DNA of 50,936 nucleotides from IMG/VR virus record IMGVR_UViG_3300050026_000127, positions 1-50,936 of that record. The stretch is one strand, 5' to 3'. The translations under genes were made by a program, and so were the position numbers. Source of the DNA: a virus. Of this stretch, positions 7,103 to 14,582 are shown piece by piece. The notes under the pieces were generated by a model, which worked only from the letters and a program-made list of their open reading frames with translations, was not told where the DNA came from and ran no database searches. How positions within the stretch are numbered: the stretch's first letter is position 1; each line of letters starts with the position of its first letter.

Positions 7103-7291
7103 ATGAGCAAGGCCAAGATTCCGGCTGAATTCCGGGCTTATCTCGCCAAAATAGGCAGTAAGGGCGGAAAGATAGGCGGCGCAAAGAGAGCCGCTAATAT
7201 GACGCCGGAGGAGCGTAGCGAGAGCGCACGCAAGGCGGTACAAGCTCGCTGGGCAGCGGAGAAGGCCAAGCAAACAAAAAATGATGTATAA
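7103..7291 (+). CDS. small basic KGG-type protein
   Basis: A 62-residue protein. Its core, KIGSKGGKIGGAKRA followed by MTPEERSESARKA and QARWA, is a widespread pattern in short bacterial and phage proteins of unknown role (Gly/Lys-rich start followed by a basic helix). Nucleic-acid binding is plausible from charge only. ATG at 7103 was chosen because it sits seven bases from a perfect-spacing promoter; the in-frame ATG at 7064 would precede the promoter. It lies just outside the decayed IS and shares the IS promoter sequence, so it may have travelled with it or be co-regulated. Confidence 0.65.
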   Translation: MSKAKIPAEFRAYLAKIGSKGGKIGGAKRAANMTPEERSESARKAVQARWAAEKAKQTKNDV

Positions 7292-7371
7292 TAGCGGACG
7301 TAGGCAGGAGAGGGCCGTCCCCGTGAAGAGAAGGCCCAATCCAACCTGTTAATTAGCTGGCTTTAAGCCAG

Positions 7372-7461
7372 CTACGGTGGTACTTCTAGGGTCAATGTCA
7401 CCCGCTTGAACCGGATGATAATTACGTAGCCCCTAGGGGAACGCGTAATTGAATAGCGCAA
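7372..7461 (-). CDS. candidate 29-residue minus-strand small ORF
   Basis: A TTG codon (7461-7459) lies eight bases downstream of a full AAAGGAGGTG ribosome site (7477-7468) and opens a 29-codon frame (MRYSITRSPRGYVIIIRFKR...) ending in TAG. The peptide is basic and beta-prone. In the RNA the ribosome site can fold into an AAAGGA/TCCTTT hairpin that would mask it. It lies downstream of the minus-strand winged-helix gene and could be its operon partner. Against it: strong palindromes lie inside the frame, which fits a structural RNA better. Confidence 0.35.
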   Translation of the reverse strand: MRYSITRSPRGYVIIIRFKRVTLTLEVPP

Positions 7462-7488
7462 AGGAATCACCTCCTTTCGTTCGATTTG

Positions 7489-7540
7489 CCCCTAGCCAGT
7501 GTTACCAGCACTGACTAGGGGTTTCTGCTTTATGGCAGAA
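7489..7540 (+). terminator. tandem terminator-like hairpins
   Basis: A 12-pair stem (7489-7521, one mismatch, loop TTACCAG) is followed by TTTCTGC and a second 6-pair hairpin (7523-7540) followed by CTTTTG. It separates the + strand gene at 7103 from the minus-strand genes beyond and could terminate transcription in either direction. The U-tracts are short. Confidence 0.5.
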
Positions 7541-7581
7541 CTTTTGCACACCCCTTTGATGGTCTGAGAGTGTGAAGAGAT

Positions 7582-8037
7582 TTAGTTTCTAAGTCGCCAA
7601 ACATTTCCCCCAATATTCTCGAAGCCCCCGTCACGCATCAGAGTGTTTCTGAGGACGACTTGAAATTTATCGGCGGAGCTTATGTATCCTTGGGCCTTAA
7701 CGGTTTTTTCAATTTGGCTACCATGCATTTGGCTATCTTCGGTCAGAAGAACCCTAACAGCATCGGCCAAGGTAGATCCAGAAAACCGATGAAGGGCTGG
7801 CTTTGGAGGTTCAGCGCTTACAGCCGAAGCAGCGGCAGTAGGAATAGCCTGTGAGGTTGACCCTGTTCCATTATGGCTCCCAATCTCATCCACTACGAAT
7901 TTTTCGACCGCCTTTTCGATTTGCTCAAGACTCTGGAAGATGGCATGGGATATGCTCACCCTGGACCGGATGCTATCAGCCTCCGCCAATTCCTTCGTCA
8001 GTACTCCGAGTTGTGATACTGCATCTTGGATGCTCAT
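7582..8037 (-). CDS. putative winged-helix DNA-binding protein
   Basis: A 151-residue minus-strand protein. Residues 1-50 are helical (possible dimerisation), 52-82 a Ser/Ala/Pro-rich linker, and 88-150 a winged-helix-like domain: LADAVRVLLTEDSQMHGSQI, then KVVLRN-type recognition helix (here KFQVVLRNTLMRD) and a beta wing NIGGNVWRLR. This layout resembles HARE-HTH-like domains, suggesting a transcription factor. It runs against the structural operon and is a candidate regulator of the accessory zone. No ribosome site is evident; a weak promoter-like pair (TTGTAC, TAGCTT) lies so near the ATG that the mRNA may be leaderless. Confidence 0.6.
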   Translation of the reverse strand: MSIQDAVSQLGVLTKELAEADSIRSRVSISHAIFQSLEQIEKAVEKFVVDEIGSHNGTGSTSQAIPTAAASAVSAEPPKPALHRFSGSTLADAVRVLLTEDSQMHGSQIEKTVKAQGYISSADKFQVVLRNTLMRDGGFENIGGNVWRLRN

Positions 8038-8040
8038 AAA

Positions 8041-8288
8041 CTAAAGCTACCATGCTTGATGCCATCGGTACAACCTTTATTTTTATGGCCACACTATCAG
8101 ACCCCAAGTGATATATACGGTTGATATACTCCGAAAGGTCTTTCGGGGAAGGAAATCACTATTCGTAGTGGGAGCGGATGCTCTCCATACCAACTATTGC
8201 GGTTTGCATTATTTTCCCGCTAATGGGTTTCGAGATGAACCAAAAGGAGGCTTGATTGCGGTGTTCGTGGAGAGGGCTTCGACGCGAC
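8041..8288. other. intergenic stretch without a firm gene
   Basis: Between two minus-strand genes. A GTG-start + strand frame of 66 codons from 8108 exists and AAAAGGAGG occurs at about 8240, but the frame shows no protein-like features and overlaps the end of the minus-strand gene. I see no convincing gene here. Confidence 0.4.
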
Positions 8289-8690
8289 CTAAGATTCGCT
8301 GCGCCTAATTGTCTCTTGCACTGCCCGAAAAGCGGCTTGGTTAAAGTCCTCTTTGGGCTGGCGCTTTGGCTTGCTCTTGAGGCTGTTCTTCATAGGCTTC
8401 TTTGGAATGGGGTTTCTTATTGCCTTTTCTTCGTGACCCTTGAGAACGACGCTGTTCATGGGTCCTTGTACATCCGCTCTCGCCATCGCTTGCTCCTTGA
8501 CCCTCAATGCGCCAGTCCGCGACTCCCTGTCACACCACGAGGTTTGTATTATTAGTTGCCAGTGGGGAAGTTGCGCAGGCTTATTCCACCAAGCCGTTGC
8601 GCCTTTAATTCCGAAAGAACTCAGAGTTGCTGTGAGCCTGTGTTCAATGTCTTTTCTTTCGGTTTCGGATAACGAGGTCCAGTCTGGCAT
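8289..8690 (-). CDS. basic protein of unknown function
   Basis: A 133-residue minus-strand protein starting MPDWTSLSETERKDI. The N-terminal half (residues 1-65) looks folded, with two helices and a strand; the C-terminal half is strongly basic (KKPMKNSLKSKPKRQPK), as in nucleic-acid binding proteins. The start at 8690 was preferred over an upstream in-frame ATG at 8726 because a TGtGATACT extended -10 box lies seven bases upstream. It heads a minus-strand pair with the winged-helix gene. No family recognised. Confidence 0.55.
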   Translation of the reverse strand: MPDWTSLSETERKDIEHRLTATLSSFGIKGATAWWNKPAQLPHWQLIIQTSWCDRESRTGALRVKEQAMARADVQGPMNSVVLKGHEEKAIRNPIPKKPMKNSLKSKPKRQPKEDFNQAAFRAVQETIRRSES

Positions 8691-8697
8691 GGCTCGG

Positions 8698-8726
8698 AGT
8701 ATCACACGGCTCTGACCTGCACGCAA
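8698..8726 (-). promoter_or_regulatory. candidate leaderless extended -10 promoter
   Basis: On the minus strand TTGCGT, 17 bases, then GATACT preceded by TG at the extended -10 position. Seven bases separate it from the ATG at 8690, the same geometry as at 5386 and 7103. Confidence 0.4.
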
Positions 8727-8831
8727 GGGCCGTGAAATTCAAACTGCACCACTACCGAAACGCGCCATGCCAATTCGATCCTTAGAAAAGCACTAATCGA
8801 GGAGAGATTGGCTTGGCGTTTTGCAGTGTTA

Positions 8832-8936
8832 ATGAGCAAAGTTCCTGTCCGCTATGATTATGACCTACATTCTGCGGTGGCGGCATATTACCGGATGCGA
8901 TGGAGAGAGTTAAGAGGAAGGCGGAGAAGCGTTTGA
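8832..8936 (+). CDS. possible 34-residue basic small protein
   Basis: An ATG frame encoding MSKVPVRYDYDLHSAV followed by an Arg-rich helix. The composition is protein-like (Tyr-rich N-terminus, basic C-terminus) but there is no clear ribosome site or promoter. It sits in the 250-base gap before the terminase genes. Treat as tentative. Confidence 0.25.
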   Translation: MSKVPVRYDYDLHSAVAAYYRMRWRELRGRRRSV

Positions 8937-8979
8937 TTTCTTGAGTCTTTGAGATGTAAGATATCCGAAGAGTAAAGCG

Positions 8980-9642
8980 ATGAATAAAAAGTCAAAGCGC
9001 GCAAGAAAGCTACGAGTAAAGGTTCGTGTTGAACTACCAAAAGAGAAGAAAATCCCAGAAAAACCTTACCGCATATCCAATCCAGTAGGCCGTCCCACTC
9101 TGTATACAAAGGATTTAGAGGACCGCATTTTGGAGCAAATAACTACGACTCCTTATGGCCTGAAGCGCATATGTGAAATGAATGAAGACTTCCCCGAAGT
9201 TAAAGCGATTTTCCGATGGTTGCGTGAAAATGAAGAATTTAGCCAGCATTATGCGCGTGCGAAGCAAGAACAAGAAAGGGTTATTTATGACGAAATGATG
9301 AGCACTGCTGGGATGACTGAAGATGGAAAGACGACGCTTGTCAGGGATATTGGAGTTGGAAAGAGCCGGCGCATAGAAAAAGAAGTCAAGCTTTCCGACA
9401 TGACGAACCATCGTCGCCTGAAGATAGACACCTACAAATGGGTGCTGGCGCATTTAAACCCAAAGAAATACGGAGACAGAATCGAAATCGAAGATAACCG
9501 CAATCCCATAAAAGATCTCGTGGATGAGTTCCGCGGTATTCATGCTGAGATGGTGAAAGAAGACCATCAGCAGCTTACACCTTTCTCGGATAAGATAAAT
9601 CCACCTACGCCAGAAGAGTCTGCCAATGGCTCCAACACTTAA
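8980..9642 (+). CDS. terS: terminase small subunit
   Basis: A 220-residue protein of the Sf6-type terminase small subunit class. After a basic tail (residues 1-35), GRPTLYTKDLEDRIL and CEMNEDFPEVKAIFRWL form the DNA-binding helix-turn-helix, followed by the long YARAKQEQERV helix used for ring assembly and a C-terminal region that should contact the large subunit (HLNPKKYGDR is typical). It recognises the packaging site in phage DNA. It overlaps the large subunit gene by 17 bases. The ribosome site (GAAGAG) is weak. Confidence 0.8.
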   Translation: MNKKSKRARKLRVKVRVELPKEKKIPEKPYRISNPVGRPTLYTKDLEDRILEQITTTPYGLKRICEMNEDFPEVKAIFRWLRENEEFSQHYARAKQEQERVIYDEMMSTAGMTEDGKTTLVRDIGVGKSRRIEKEVKLSDMTNHRRLKIDTYKWVLAHLNPKKYGDRIEIEDNRNPIKDLVDEFRGIHAEMVKEDHQQLTPFSDKINPPTPEESANGSNT

Positions 9643-10888
9643 TTATGGGAAACGCCTTAAAAGATGGGCGCTCACTCCTCCTGAATTAGACGCAAAAATA
9701 AACATTGCCGAAGGTTCAATTCGGGCTGGAAAAAGTTGGGCACTTCACGCCAAGGCGTTATATGGTTGTCAGTATCCAGTAACCGGATGGAAAGTCTTCA
9801 CTGGAGTAACAAAAGAAACTGTTTATCGGAACGTTTTGTATGATCTTGCAAGCATCGTGGGAACTAGCAATTTTTCATATAACCACCAGAGCGGGCGGGT
9901 CAGATTGTGCGGTACAGATTGGGTGGTCATCGGAGCTCATGATGAAGGTAGCGAGCAGTATATCCGGGGGTTAACCATCGGATACTGTATTGCAGACGAG
10001 TTAGTTTTTATGCCGCAAGGATTCTTCGAGATGCTGCTTACGCGGCTCTCACCTCCAGGCTCCAGGCTTTACGGATCAACGAATGCTGACTCTCCCTTGC
10101 ACTACCTCAAGACAAATTATCTCGATAATCGAGAATTACGGGAAAACAGACTGCTCGATTCTATTCATGTAACAATGGACGACAATCCAAATCTCACAGA
10201 ACAATTCAAGAACTCACAGAAGATGCTTTATCGTGGTCTGTTTTTCAGAAGATTCATTGAAGGCCTGTGGGTGATGGCCGAAGGCTCAATCTACCGGGAC
10301 GTATGGGACGAAAAGCGGGTACTATTCGACGACTCGGACATGAGCGAGATCATGAAGGCCGAAGTATACGGGGGTAAGACGGCGGGGTTAAGAAAAGCGC
10401 GGTGGGTCACCGTGGACTACGGAACCGACAATCCATGTTGCTTCCTGGATTGGTGGGATGACGGAAAGGTGATCTGGATCATGAATCAGTATTACTGGGA
10501 TTCTCATAAAGAGATGCGCCAGAAGACAGACGGAGAATATGCGGCCGACCTTGACAAGTTTGTTGGCGGTGATCGAAAGGCTCAAATCATAGTTGACCCG
10601 AGCGCGGCCAGCTTGAAGGCTGAATTCCAGAAAAAAAAGTTTTGGGTTAGTGACGCCAAGAACGATGTGCTCCCTGGCATCCAGAAGAGTTCCGCGTGCT
10701 TGGCAAAGGGGATTGTGCGCATCCACCGGCAGCGTTGCAAGCAGTTGATTCAGGACATGGAAGTTTACGCCTGGGACCCTAAGAAGAGCGCTAGAGGTAT
10801 CGAGGAGCCGCTTCATGCAAACAGCCATGGACCTGATTCCTTCCGATACGGATGCGAGACCAAGATTCCTTCTTGGCGTCTAATGTAG
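9626..10888 (+). CDS. terL: terminase large subunit
   Basis: A 420-residue packaging motor and nuclease. The Walker A motif GSIRAGKS is at residues 30-37, Walker B CIADE ends at Asp124-Glu125, and a coupling motif GSTNAD follows near 152. The C-terminal RNase H-like nuclease shows Asp264 (TVDYG), Asp324 (IIVDPS) and Asp404 (HGPDSFRYG). It pumps DNA through the portal and cuts concatemers. Length is normal for the Terminase_3/6-type family. It starts inside the small-subunit gene and is followed by a 126-base gap before the portal. Confidence 0.93.
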   Translation: MAPTLNYGKRLKRWALTPPELDAKINIAEGSIRAGKSWALHAKALYGCQYPVTGWKVFTGVTKETVYRNVLYDLASIVGTSNFSYNHQSGRVRLCGTDWVVIGAHDEGSEQYIRGLTIGYCIADELVFMPQGFFEMLLTRLSPPGSRLYGSTNADSPLHYLKTNYLDNRELRENRLLDSIHVTMDDNPNLTEQFKNSQKMLYRGLFFRRFIEGLWVMAEGSIYRDVWDEKRVLFDDSDMSEIMKAEVYGGKTAGLRKARWVTVDYGTDNPCCFLDWWDDGKVIWIMNQYYWDSHKEMRQKTDGEYAADLDKFVGGDRKAQIIVDPSAASLKAEFQKKKFWVSDAKNDVLPGIQKSSACLAKGIVRIHRQRCKQLIQDMEVYAWDPKKSARGIEEPLHANSHGPDSFRYGCETKIPSWRLM

Positions 10889-10890
10889 CA

Positions 10891-10931
10891 GTTTGCTATC
10901 AATTTCAATTTGCTATATTTCAAATTGCTGT
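10891..10931 (+). repeat. three short iterated repeats before the portal gene
   Basis: GTTTGCTAT (10891), ATTTGCTAT (10908) and AATTGCTGT (10923) occur at 15-17 base spacing in an AT-rich gap between terL and the portal gene. They may be binding sites or a packaging-related signal; no function can be assigned. Confidence 0.35.
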
Positions 10932-11014
10932 AACTCCCCCCGCGCATCAAAACCCTTCCCCTCTTACAATTCTGTGGTATTCTTACGCCGAAACGATCGT
11001 GATCGAGGGTGGGC

Positions 11015-13081
11015 ATGAGCGACGGCAAAGGAACGGGAGTGAAAGTGACTGACCGCAGGCTGTTCTTGGCGGATGGCAGCCGCAACACAGACATTCCAGA
11101 AGCAGAGCAAACCATCAAACCATCGGACAAAACCAATGGCAACGGAGGCATGGGCAGGGCGATGGCGCTAGACACGTTCCGCAACGCTGTGGCCCGCATG
11201 GGAGCTGGAACAGCCTCGATTCCAGAGGCAACCGAATATGTGATGGAGAGGATTTCTCTTAACTTTTGGTTACTCCTTACGATGTATCGCAACTCGTTCC
11301 TTGCCCGAAAAATCGTGGACATCCCATCCGAGGACATGACGAAGAACTGGTGCAAGATTGCCTCTGAGGTGTCGCCGGATGACATCAAACGATTTGATAC
11401 TCTGATCGAAAGCACAGGAACATCCTCTGGGATAGAACAGGCCATCAAGTGGTCAAGGCTTTACGGCGGGGCTGGATGCCTCATCTGCATCAAAGGCCAC
11501 GAGGACCATCTTGATAAGCCGCTGGACGTAGACGATGTTGAGCCGCATTCCTATCAAGGCTTAATCCCGTTCGACCGCTGGGTAGGGATAACTCCCATCG
11601 GAGAAATCTCCTCAAGTTTTAATCTTCCAATGGACTTCGGCCTGCCTGAGATGTACAGCGTTCAATCCGCGGTCGGCGGACAAAGCTTCTATATCCACTC
11701 GAGCCGCATCCTAAGGTTCTTGGGGCCAGAGGTTCCCAAGCCTGAATTTCAGGCGCAGCAGTATTGGGGAATTTCAGTGCTCGAGCCTGCCTTCGAAGCG
11801 ATCCGCATGTTTGACAACTCGCTGTGGTCGATGCTCCAGCTTCTCTTTCGTGCTCAAATCCTGGCGCAGCGCAACAAAGACTTGACGGAGTTGATGTCGG
11901 GCCTGGGCATGAGCGAGAACGCTAGCCAGATGTTCTATGGCCGCATGGAAGCGCAGAACCAGCTTCTCTCCAACCAGAGCATGATGATTCTTCCGGAAGA
12001 TGGAGAGTTGTTCGCAACCCAATACTCATTTTCGGGGTTGGATGGCGTTATCGATAAGTTCATGCTGGTGGCGGCCGGCGCCGCTGAGATTCCCATGACG
12101 CGGTTGTTTGGGAAGAGCATCGGGGGACTGGGGCAGACGAATGACGCTGACGAGAGGTACTACGAGGAAAAGATTGCGCATGACCAAGTGAGCCGCCTGA
12201 AGCCTCAGTTGATGAAGCTGTACCCAATCATCGCAGCGTCATGCTGGGGAGAAGTTCCTGACGACTTGGCGATTAAGTTCCCGAGCGTTCGCGTAATGAC
12301 AAACCAAGAGAAAGCCGACATGGCGGACAAAGGATCTGCTCCGGTCATCGCCACCTATAATGCCGGCATGATTTCTCAGCAGACCGCGGGCAAGGAATTG
12401 AAAGAGCTTTCCGAAACAACCGGAATCTTCACAAACCTTACCAATGAAGACATCGAGAAAATGGAAACTGAGATCCAGATGCCCGGCGAGATGGGCATGG
12501 GAAGTATGGGCGAAGAGGAACCCGGTGAAGCTGGCGAAAGTGGGAAAGGCGGAAACGAAAAGGAGAAAGGCCCCGGGGAGAATACGGGACTTTTTGCAAA
12601 GCCGAACCCGCGGAAAGAACTCAGGCAGCTTGCGGGCGGCGCGATGGACGAGCGCAAGCTGGCAAAGCGCTTGACCTGGCACGGCCTGGACGTGTCCATT
12701 GAGAACCCGGCAGGATCGGTGCGCAGGGGTACAGATCACGACGGAAACCCGTGGGAAGTTACGCTCACGTACGATTACGGCTACCTACTTGGAACCAGGG
12801 GCGTAGATGGGGATCACGTCTATGTATTCATGGGGTCTGACCGCAGAGCCGAAAAGGTTTACGTTGTCCACACGCTGAGGGCCCCGAAGTTCACAGAGTT
12901 TGATGAGGATAAGTGCTTCGTTGACTTCTCCTCCGAGTGGGAAGCGCGCACCGCATTCTTTTCAAACTACGACCGGCCCGAGCACTTCGGAAGCATGGAA
13001 ACGCTAAGCGTTGGCGACTTCATCGACAAGGTTCTGGCCACCAAGAAAATCCCGAAAGCGATCACGGCGGCTGGCGATTAA
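11015..13081 (+). CDS. portal protein (DUF1073 type) with C-terminal InPase-like domain
   Basis: About 688 residues. Residues about 60-480 match DUF1073-type portals: NSFLARKIVDIPSEDM and KWSRLYGGAGCLI in the N-terminal half, then AAEIPMTRLFGKS, and the YEEKI helix. This dodecameric ring is the DNA gate. A flexible Gly/Glu/Lys-rich linker (about 480-545) leads to residues about 553-680, with DVSIENPAGS, GTDHDG, YDYGYLLGT, VDGDHVYVFMG and NYDRPEHFGSM, matching the phage 'inorganic pyrophosphatase' (InPase) domain known from polyvalent phage proteins. ATG at 11015 is used because GAGG lies six bases upstream; a GTG at 11009 is in frame. The extra domain may be carried into the virion or the host. 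Confidence 0.9.
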   Translation: MSDGKGTGVKVTDRRLFLADGSRNTDIPEAEQTIKPSDKTNGNGGMGRAMALDTFRNAVARMGAGTASIPEATEYVMERISLNFWLLLTMYRNSFLARKIVDIPSEDMTKNWCKIASEVSPDDIKRFDTLIESTGTSSGIEQAIKWSRLYGGAGCLICIKGHEDHLDKPLDVDDVEPHSYQGLIPFDRWVGITPIGEISSSFNLPMDFGLPEMYSVQSAVGGQSFYIHSSRILRFLGPEVPKPEFQAQQYWGISVLEPAFEAIRMFDNSLWSMLQLLFRAQILAQRNKDLTELMSGLGMSENASQMFYGRMEAQNQLLSNQSMMILPEDGELFATQYSFSGLDGVIDKFMLVAAGAAEIPMTRLFGKSIGGLGQTNDADERYYEEKIAHDQVSRLKPQLMKLYPIIAASCWGEVPDDLAIKFPSVRVMTNQEKADMADKGSAPVIATYNAGMISQQTAGKELKELSETTGIFTNLTNEDIEKMETEIQMPGEMGMGSMGEEEPGEAGESGKGGNEKEKGPGENTGLFAKPNPRKELRQLAGGAMDERKLAKRLTWHGLDVSIENPAGSVRRGTDHDGNPWEVTLTYDYGYLLGTRGVDGDHVYVFMGSDRRAEKVYVVHTLRAPKFTEFDEDKCFVDFSSEWEARTAFFSNYDRPEHFGSMETLSVGDFIDKVLATKKIPKAITAAGD

Positions 13082-13146
13082 GTCAGACATCCAGCACGAC
13101 CTGTGCCGCGAGTGCTTCAGGGATTTGATGAACAGGGAAAGAGAAA

Positions 13147-14011
13147 TTGAAACGGATGGACCGAAGCCAATGGAATCGACGCCTTCGAATTGAATCTTGG
13201 TATCGTCGTAAAATTTATCAATTCCTGCAGTCCTATCTCGCCGTTCCCACCGCAGCCTCGCTTGGCGAGATCGTCGCATCGTTGTCAAACTGGCAAAACC
13301 TCCAAAACTTCTTCGCGGACGCATCGACGACGATAGCGGCCCGCATGGCGACTCAAATCAATATCGAGAATGCGCGTTCGTGGAAAGAGGCTGCTCGACA
13401 GTCCAGCCGGGGTCTGCAAATGTATCGGGCCATTGAATCGGAAATGGAAACCAGCATCGGAGCGCGGATGCGCGAGATCGTGGCCGAGAACGCTCAACTC
13501 ATCAGTTCGATTCCTGAGAAAGTCCGTGAATCAGTGAACCGTGAAATCTCAGGGCTCCAGCGCCAGGGACTGCGGCCTGAAACCATCGCGGCCTATCTCC
13601 GCAAGCGGATTCCTATCCTAACACATAGCCGGGCAGCACTGATCTCCAGGACCGAAACTTCAAAGTCGGCTACGGCGTTGACGCGGGCTCGCAGTGAAGA
13701 TTTAGGAATCGAGTGGAGCCAATGGGTCAGCAGCGAGGATGCAAGAGTACGTCCATCGCATCGTAATCTTGACAAGGTTCTCATGCGGCTGGATGATCCG
13801 CCCCAGCCCGAAAAATTGTTCGGAGAGAAGTCCTCGCTCGGCCGCGGATTGGCCGGCGAGTTTCCCTAACTGCCGTTGCGTGATGTTGCCACTGATCAAC
13901 CTCGATCAAATCTCATGGCCTGCGAAGGTGTATCGAAGCGGCTCGATCCGGAGCATGACGCGGGTTCAATTCAGGAGAGTGGCGGGACTAGAAGCGGGAT
14001 TCAGATCGTAA
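13147..14011 (+). CDS. MuF-type head protein, split by a +1 shift at CCC-TAA
   Basis: A MuF/SPP1 gp7-type minor head protein. The first frame (13147-13869) has the family's helical body and ALISRTETSKSATALTRAR, then VSSEDARVRPSHRNLD, and stops at TAA right after GEFP. The conserved ending PNCRC continues in the +1 frame from 13865 and runs to 14011, giving about 287 residues in all. The junction TTT CCC TAA is a shifty-stop arrangement: slipping one base on CCC restores PNCRC. A one-base mutation or sequencing error is the alternative. The start is TTG at 13147 (AGGGA eight bases upstream) or ATG at 13156. MuF proteins sit inside the head near the portal. Confidence 0.8.
13861..13870 (+). promoter_or_regulatory. 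candidate +1 recoding site in the MuF gene
   Basis: TTT CCC TAA C in the zero frame. CCC followed directly by a stop codon allows the P-site tRNA to slip forward onto CCT, giving CCT AAC TGC CGT TGC (PNCRC). Comparable CCC-stop sites direct +1 shifting in Listeria phage PSA. No downstream pseudoknot was established. Confidence 0.4.
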
Positions 14012-14021
14012 TTCCTACCCT

Positions 14022-14029
14022 TTAAATTG
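14022..14029. repeat. target-site duplication, left copy
   Basis: TTAAATTG immediately before the IS1595 element; an identical copy is at 15709-15716. Eight bases is the usual duplication length for IS1595-family insertions. Confidence 0.85.
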
Positions 14030-14088
14030 GGGACTTATATATTTAACTTCCCCGCTGCATGTTACTGATAACAGGCTCAATAAAGTAC

Positions 14089-14117
14089 TTGACTTCCTTG
14101 AGGCAGTTATGTATAAT
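14089..14117 (+). promoter_or_regulatory. sigma70-type promoter of the IS1595 cassette
   Basis: TTGACT (14089-14094), 17-base spacer, perfect TATAAT (14112-14117). Transcription should begin a few bases before the conserved leader at 14132, matching the arrangement at 2495-2536. Confidence 0.7.
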
Positions 14118-14131
14118 AGTCTTGTTAATAA

Positions 14132-14177
14132 GGGTGGTGACCCACACCAGAGCCGCTACCAGCGGTAGGAGATTAAA
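14132..14177 (+). promoter_or_regulatory. conserved structured 5' leader, copy B
   Basis: Bases 14132-14153 are identical to 2536-2557. They are followed by the hairpin CCGCT-ACC-AGCGG and then TAGGAGATTAAA and the ATG. The hairpin sequence differs from copy A while pairing is preserved. Confidence 0.6.
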
Positions 14178-14495
14178 ATGAAATACCAAACGATTTGGAT
14201 CAGTACTCGCGGATTTGCCAACGAGGGTGTCTACGCATTTGGAACAGAGGCGGACGTGCAGCGCACATGGTATGCACATCGTGACAACAATCCCGACGCC
14301 AGGTATAGCGTGCAGAGCAGCCACAACACACTGGACGCAGCTCGTCAGAGTGCGGGGAAATTGGTGCGCTGGGAAGAACACTCCGCGAAACGGAACGCCT
14401 ATCAGTGCAACATCTCGACATTGGACGCCTCTGAGTACGTTGGTCATCTCGGACCTGATGAGCCGGTCAGGGCAGCTCTCCGCTTGACTTTGTAA
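14178..14495 (+). CDS. IS1595 passenger ORF, unknown
   Basis: A 105-residue protein (MKYQTIWISTRGFANEG...) carried inside the IS1595 element between promoter and transposase. It has an alpha/beta look with many Arg, Ser and His residues and no recognised motif. It is unrelated in sequence to the 2584-3189 protein, although both are flanked by the same leader and trailer. AGGAG lies seven to eight bases before the ATG. IS1595 elements are known to carry passenger genes; whether this one is an accessory to transposition or cargo cannot be told. Confidence 0.6.
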   Translation: MKYQTIWISTRGFANEGVYAFGTEADVQRTWYAHRDNNPDARYSVQSSHNTLDAARQSAGKLVRWEEHSAKRNAYQCNISTLDASEYVGHLGPDEPVRAALRLTL

Positions 14496-14578
14496 TCTCC
14501 GTTGAGCGCAACTCCGCACTCGCGGAGCCTCTCGGGTGGTACCGAGGGCCGGTAGGTAACCCGGCAAATCTCTGGAGG
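14493..14578 (+). promoter_or_regulatory. conserved 3' trailer, copy B, with hairpin series
   Basis: From the TAA stop the sequence repeats copy A for about 32 bases, then forms CTCCGC-ACTC-GCGGAG (14512-14527), CTCGG/CCGAG (14531-14546) and GCCGG/CCGGC (14548-14565). A GGAGG follows four bases before the GTG of the transposase. The fold may limit transposase translation. Confidence 0.5.
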
Positions 14579-14582
14579 CACT

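Larger units (their letters stand above)
7292..7560. other. strongly structured non-coding stretch
   Basis: Five hairpins are packed here: TAGCTGGCTT/AAGCCAGCTA (7354-7374), AATTACG...CGTAATT enclosing CCCC/GGGG (7420-7450), AAAGGA/TCCTTT (7460-7477), CCCCTAG-CAGTG/CACTG-CTAGGGG (7489-7521) and TTCTGC/GCAGAA (7523-7540). On the + strand, 7466-7478 (ATCACCTCCTTTC) matches the 3' end of 16S rRNA; on the minus strand the same bases are a perfect Shine-Dalgarno sequence. It could be a small RNA on the + strand or the leader of a small minus-strand gene. Confidence 0.5.

Noticed and set aside
8108-8308. A 66-codon GTG-start + strand frame with AAAAGGAGG inside
   Set aside because: No ribosome site at its start, no family features, and it overlaps the minus-strand gene at 8289; the internal purine run alone is too weak.
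13011-13193. Small frame between portal and MuF encoding LCRECFRDLMNRE
   Set aside because: It overlaps both neighbours in other frames and has no clear start; the CxxC pattern is suggestive but not enough to call.
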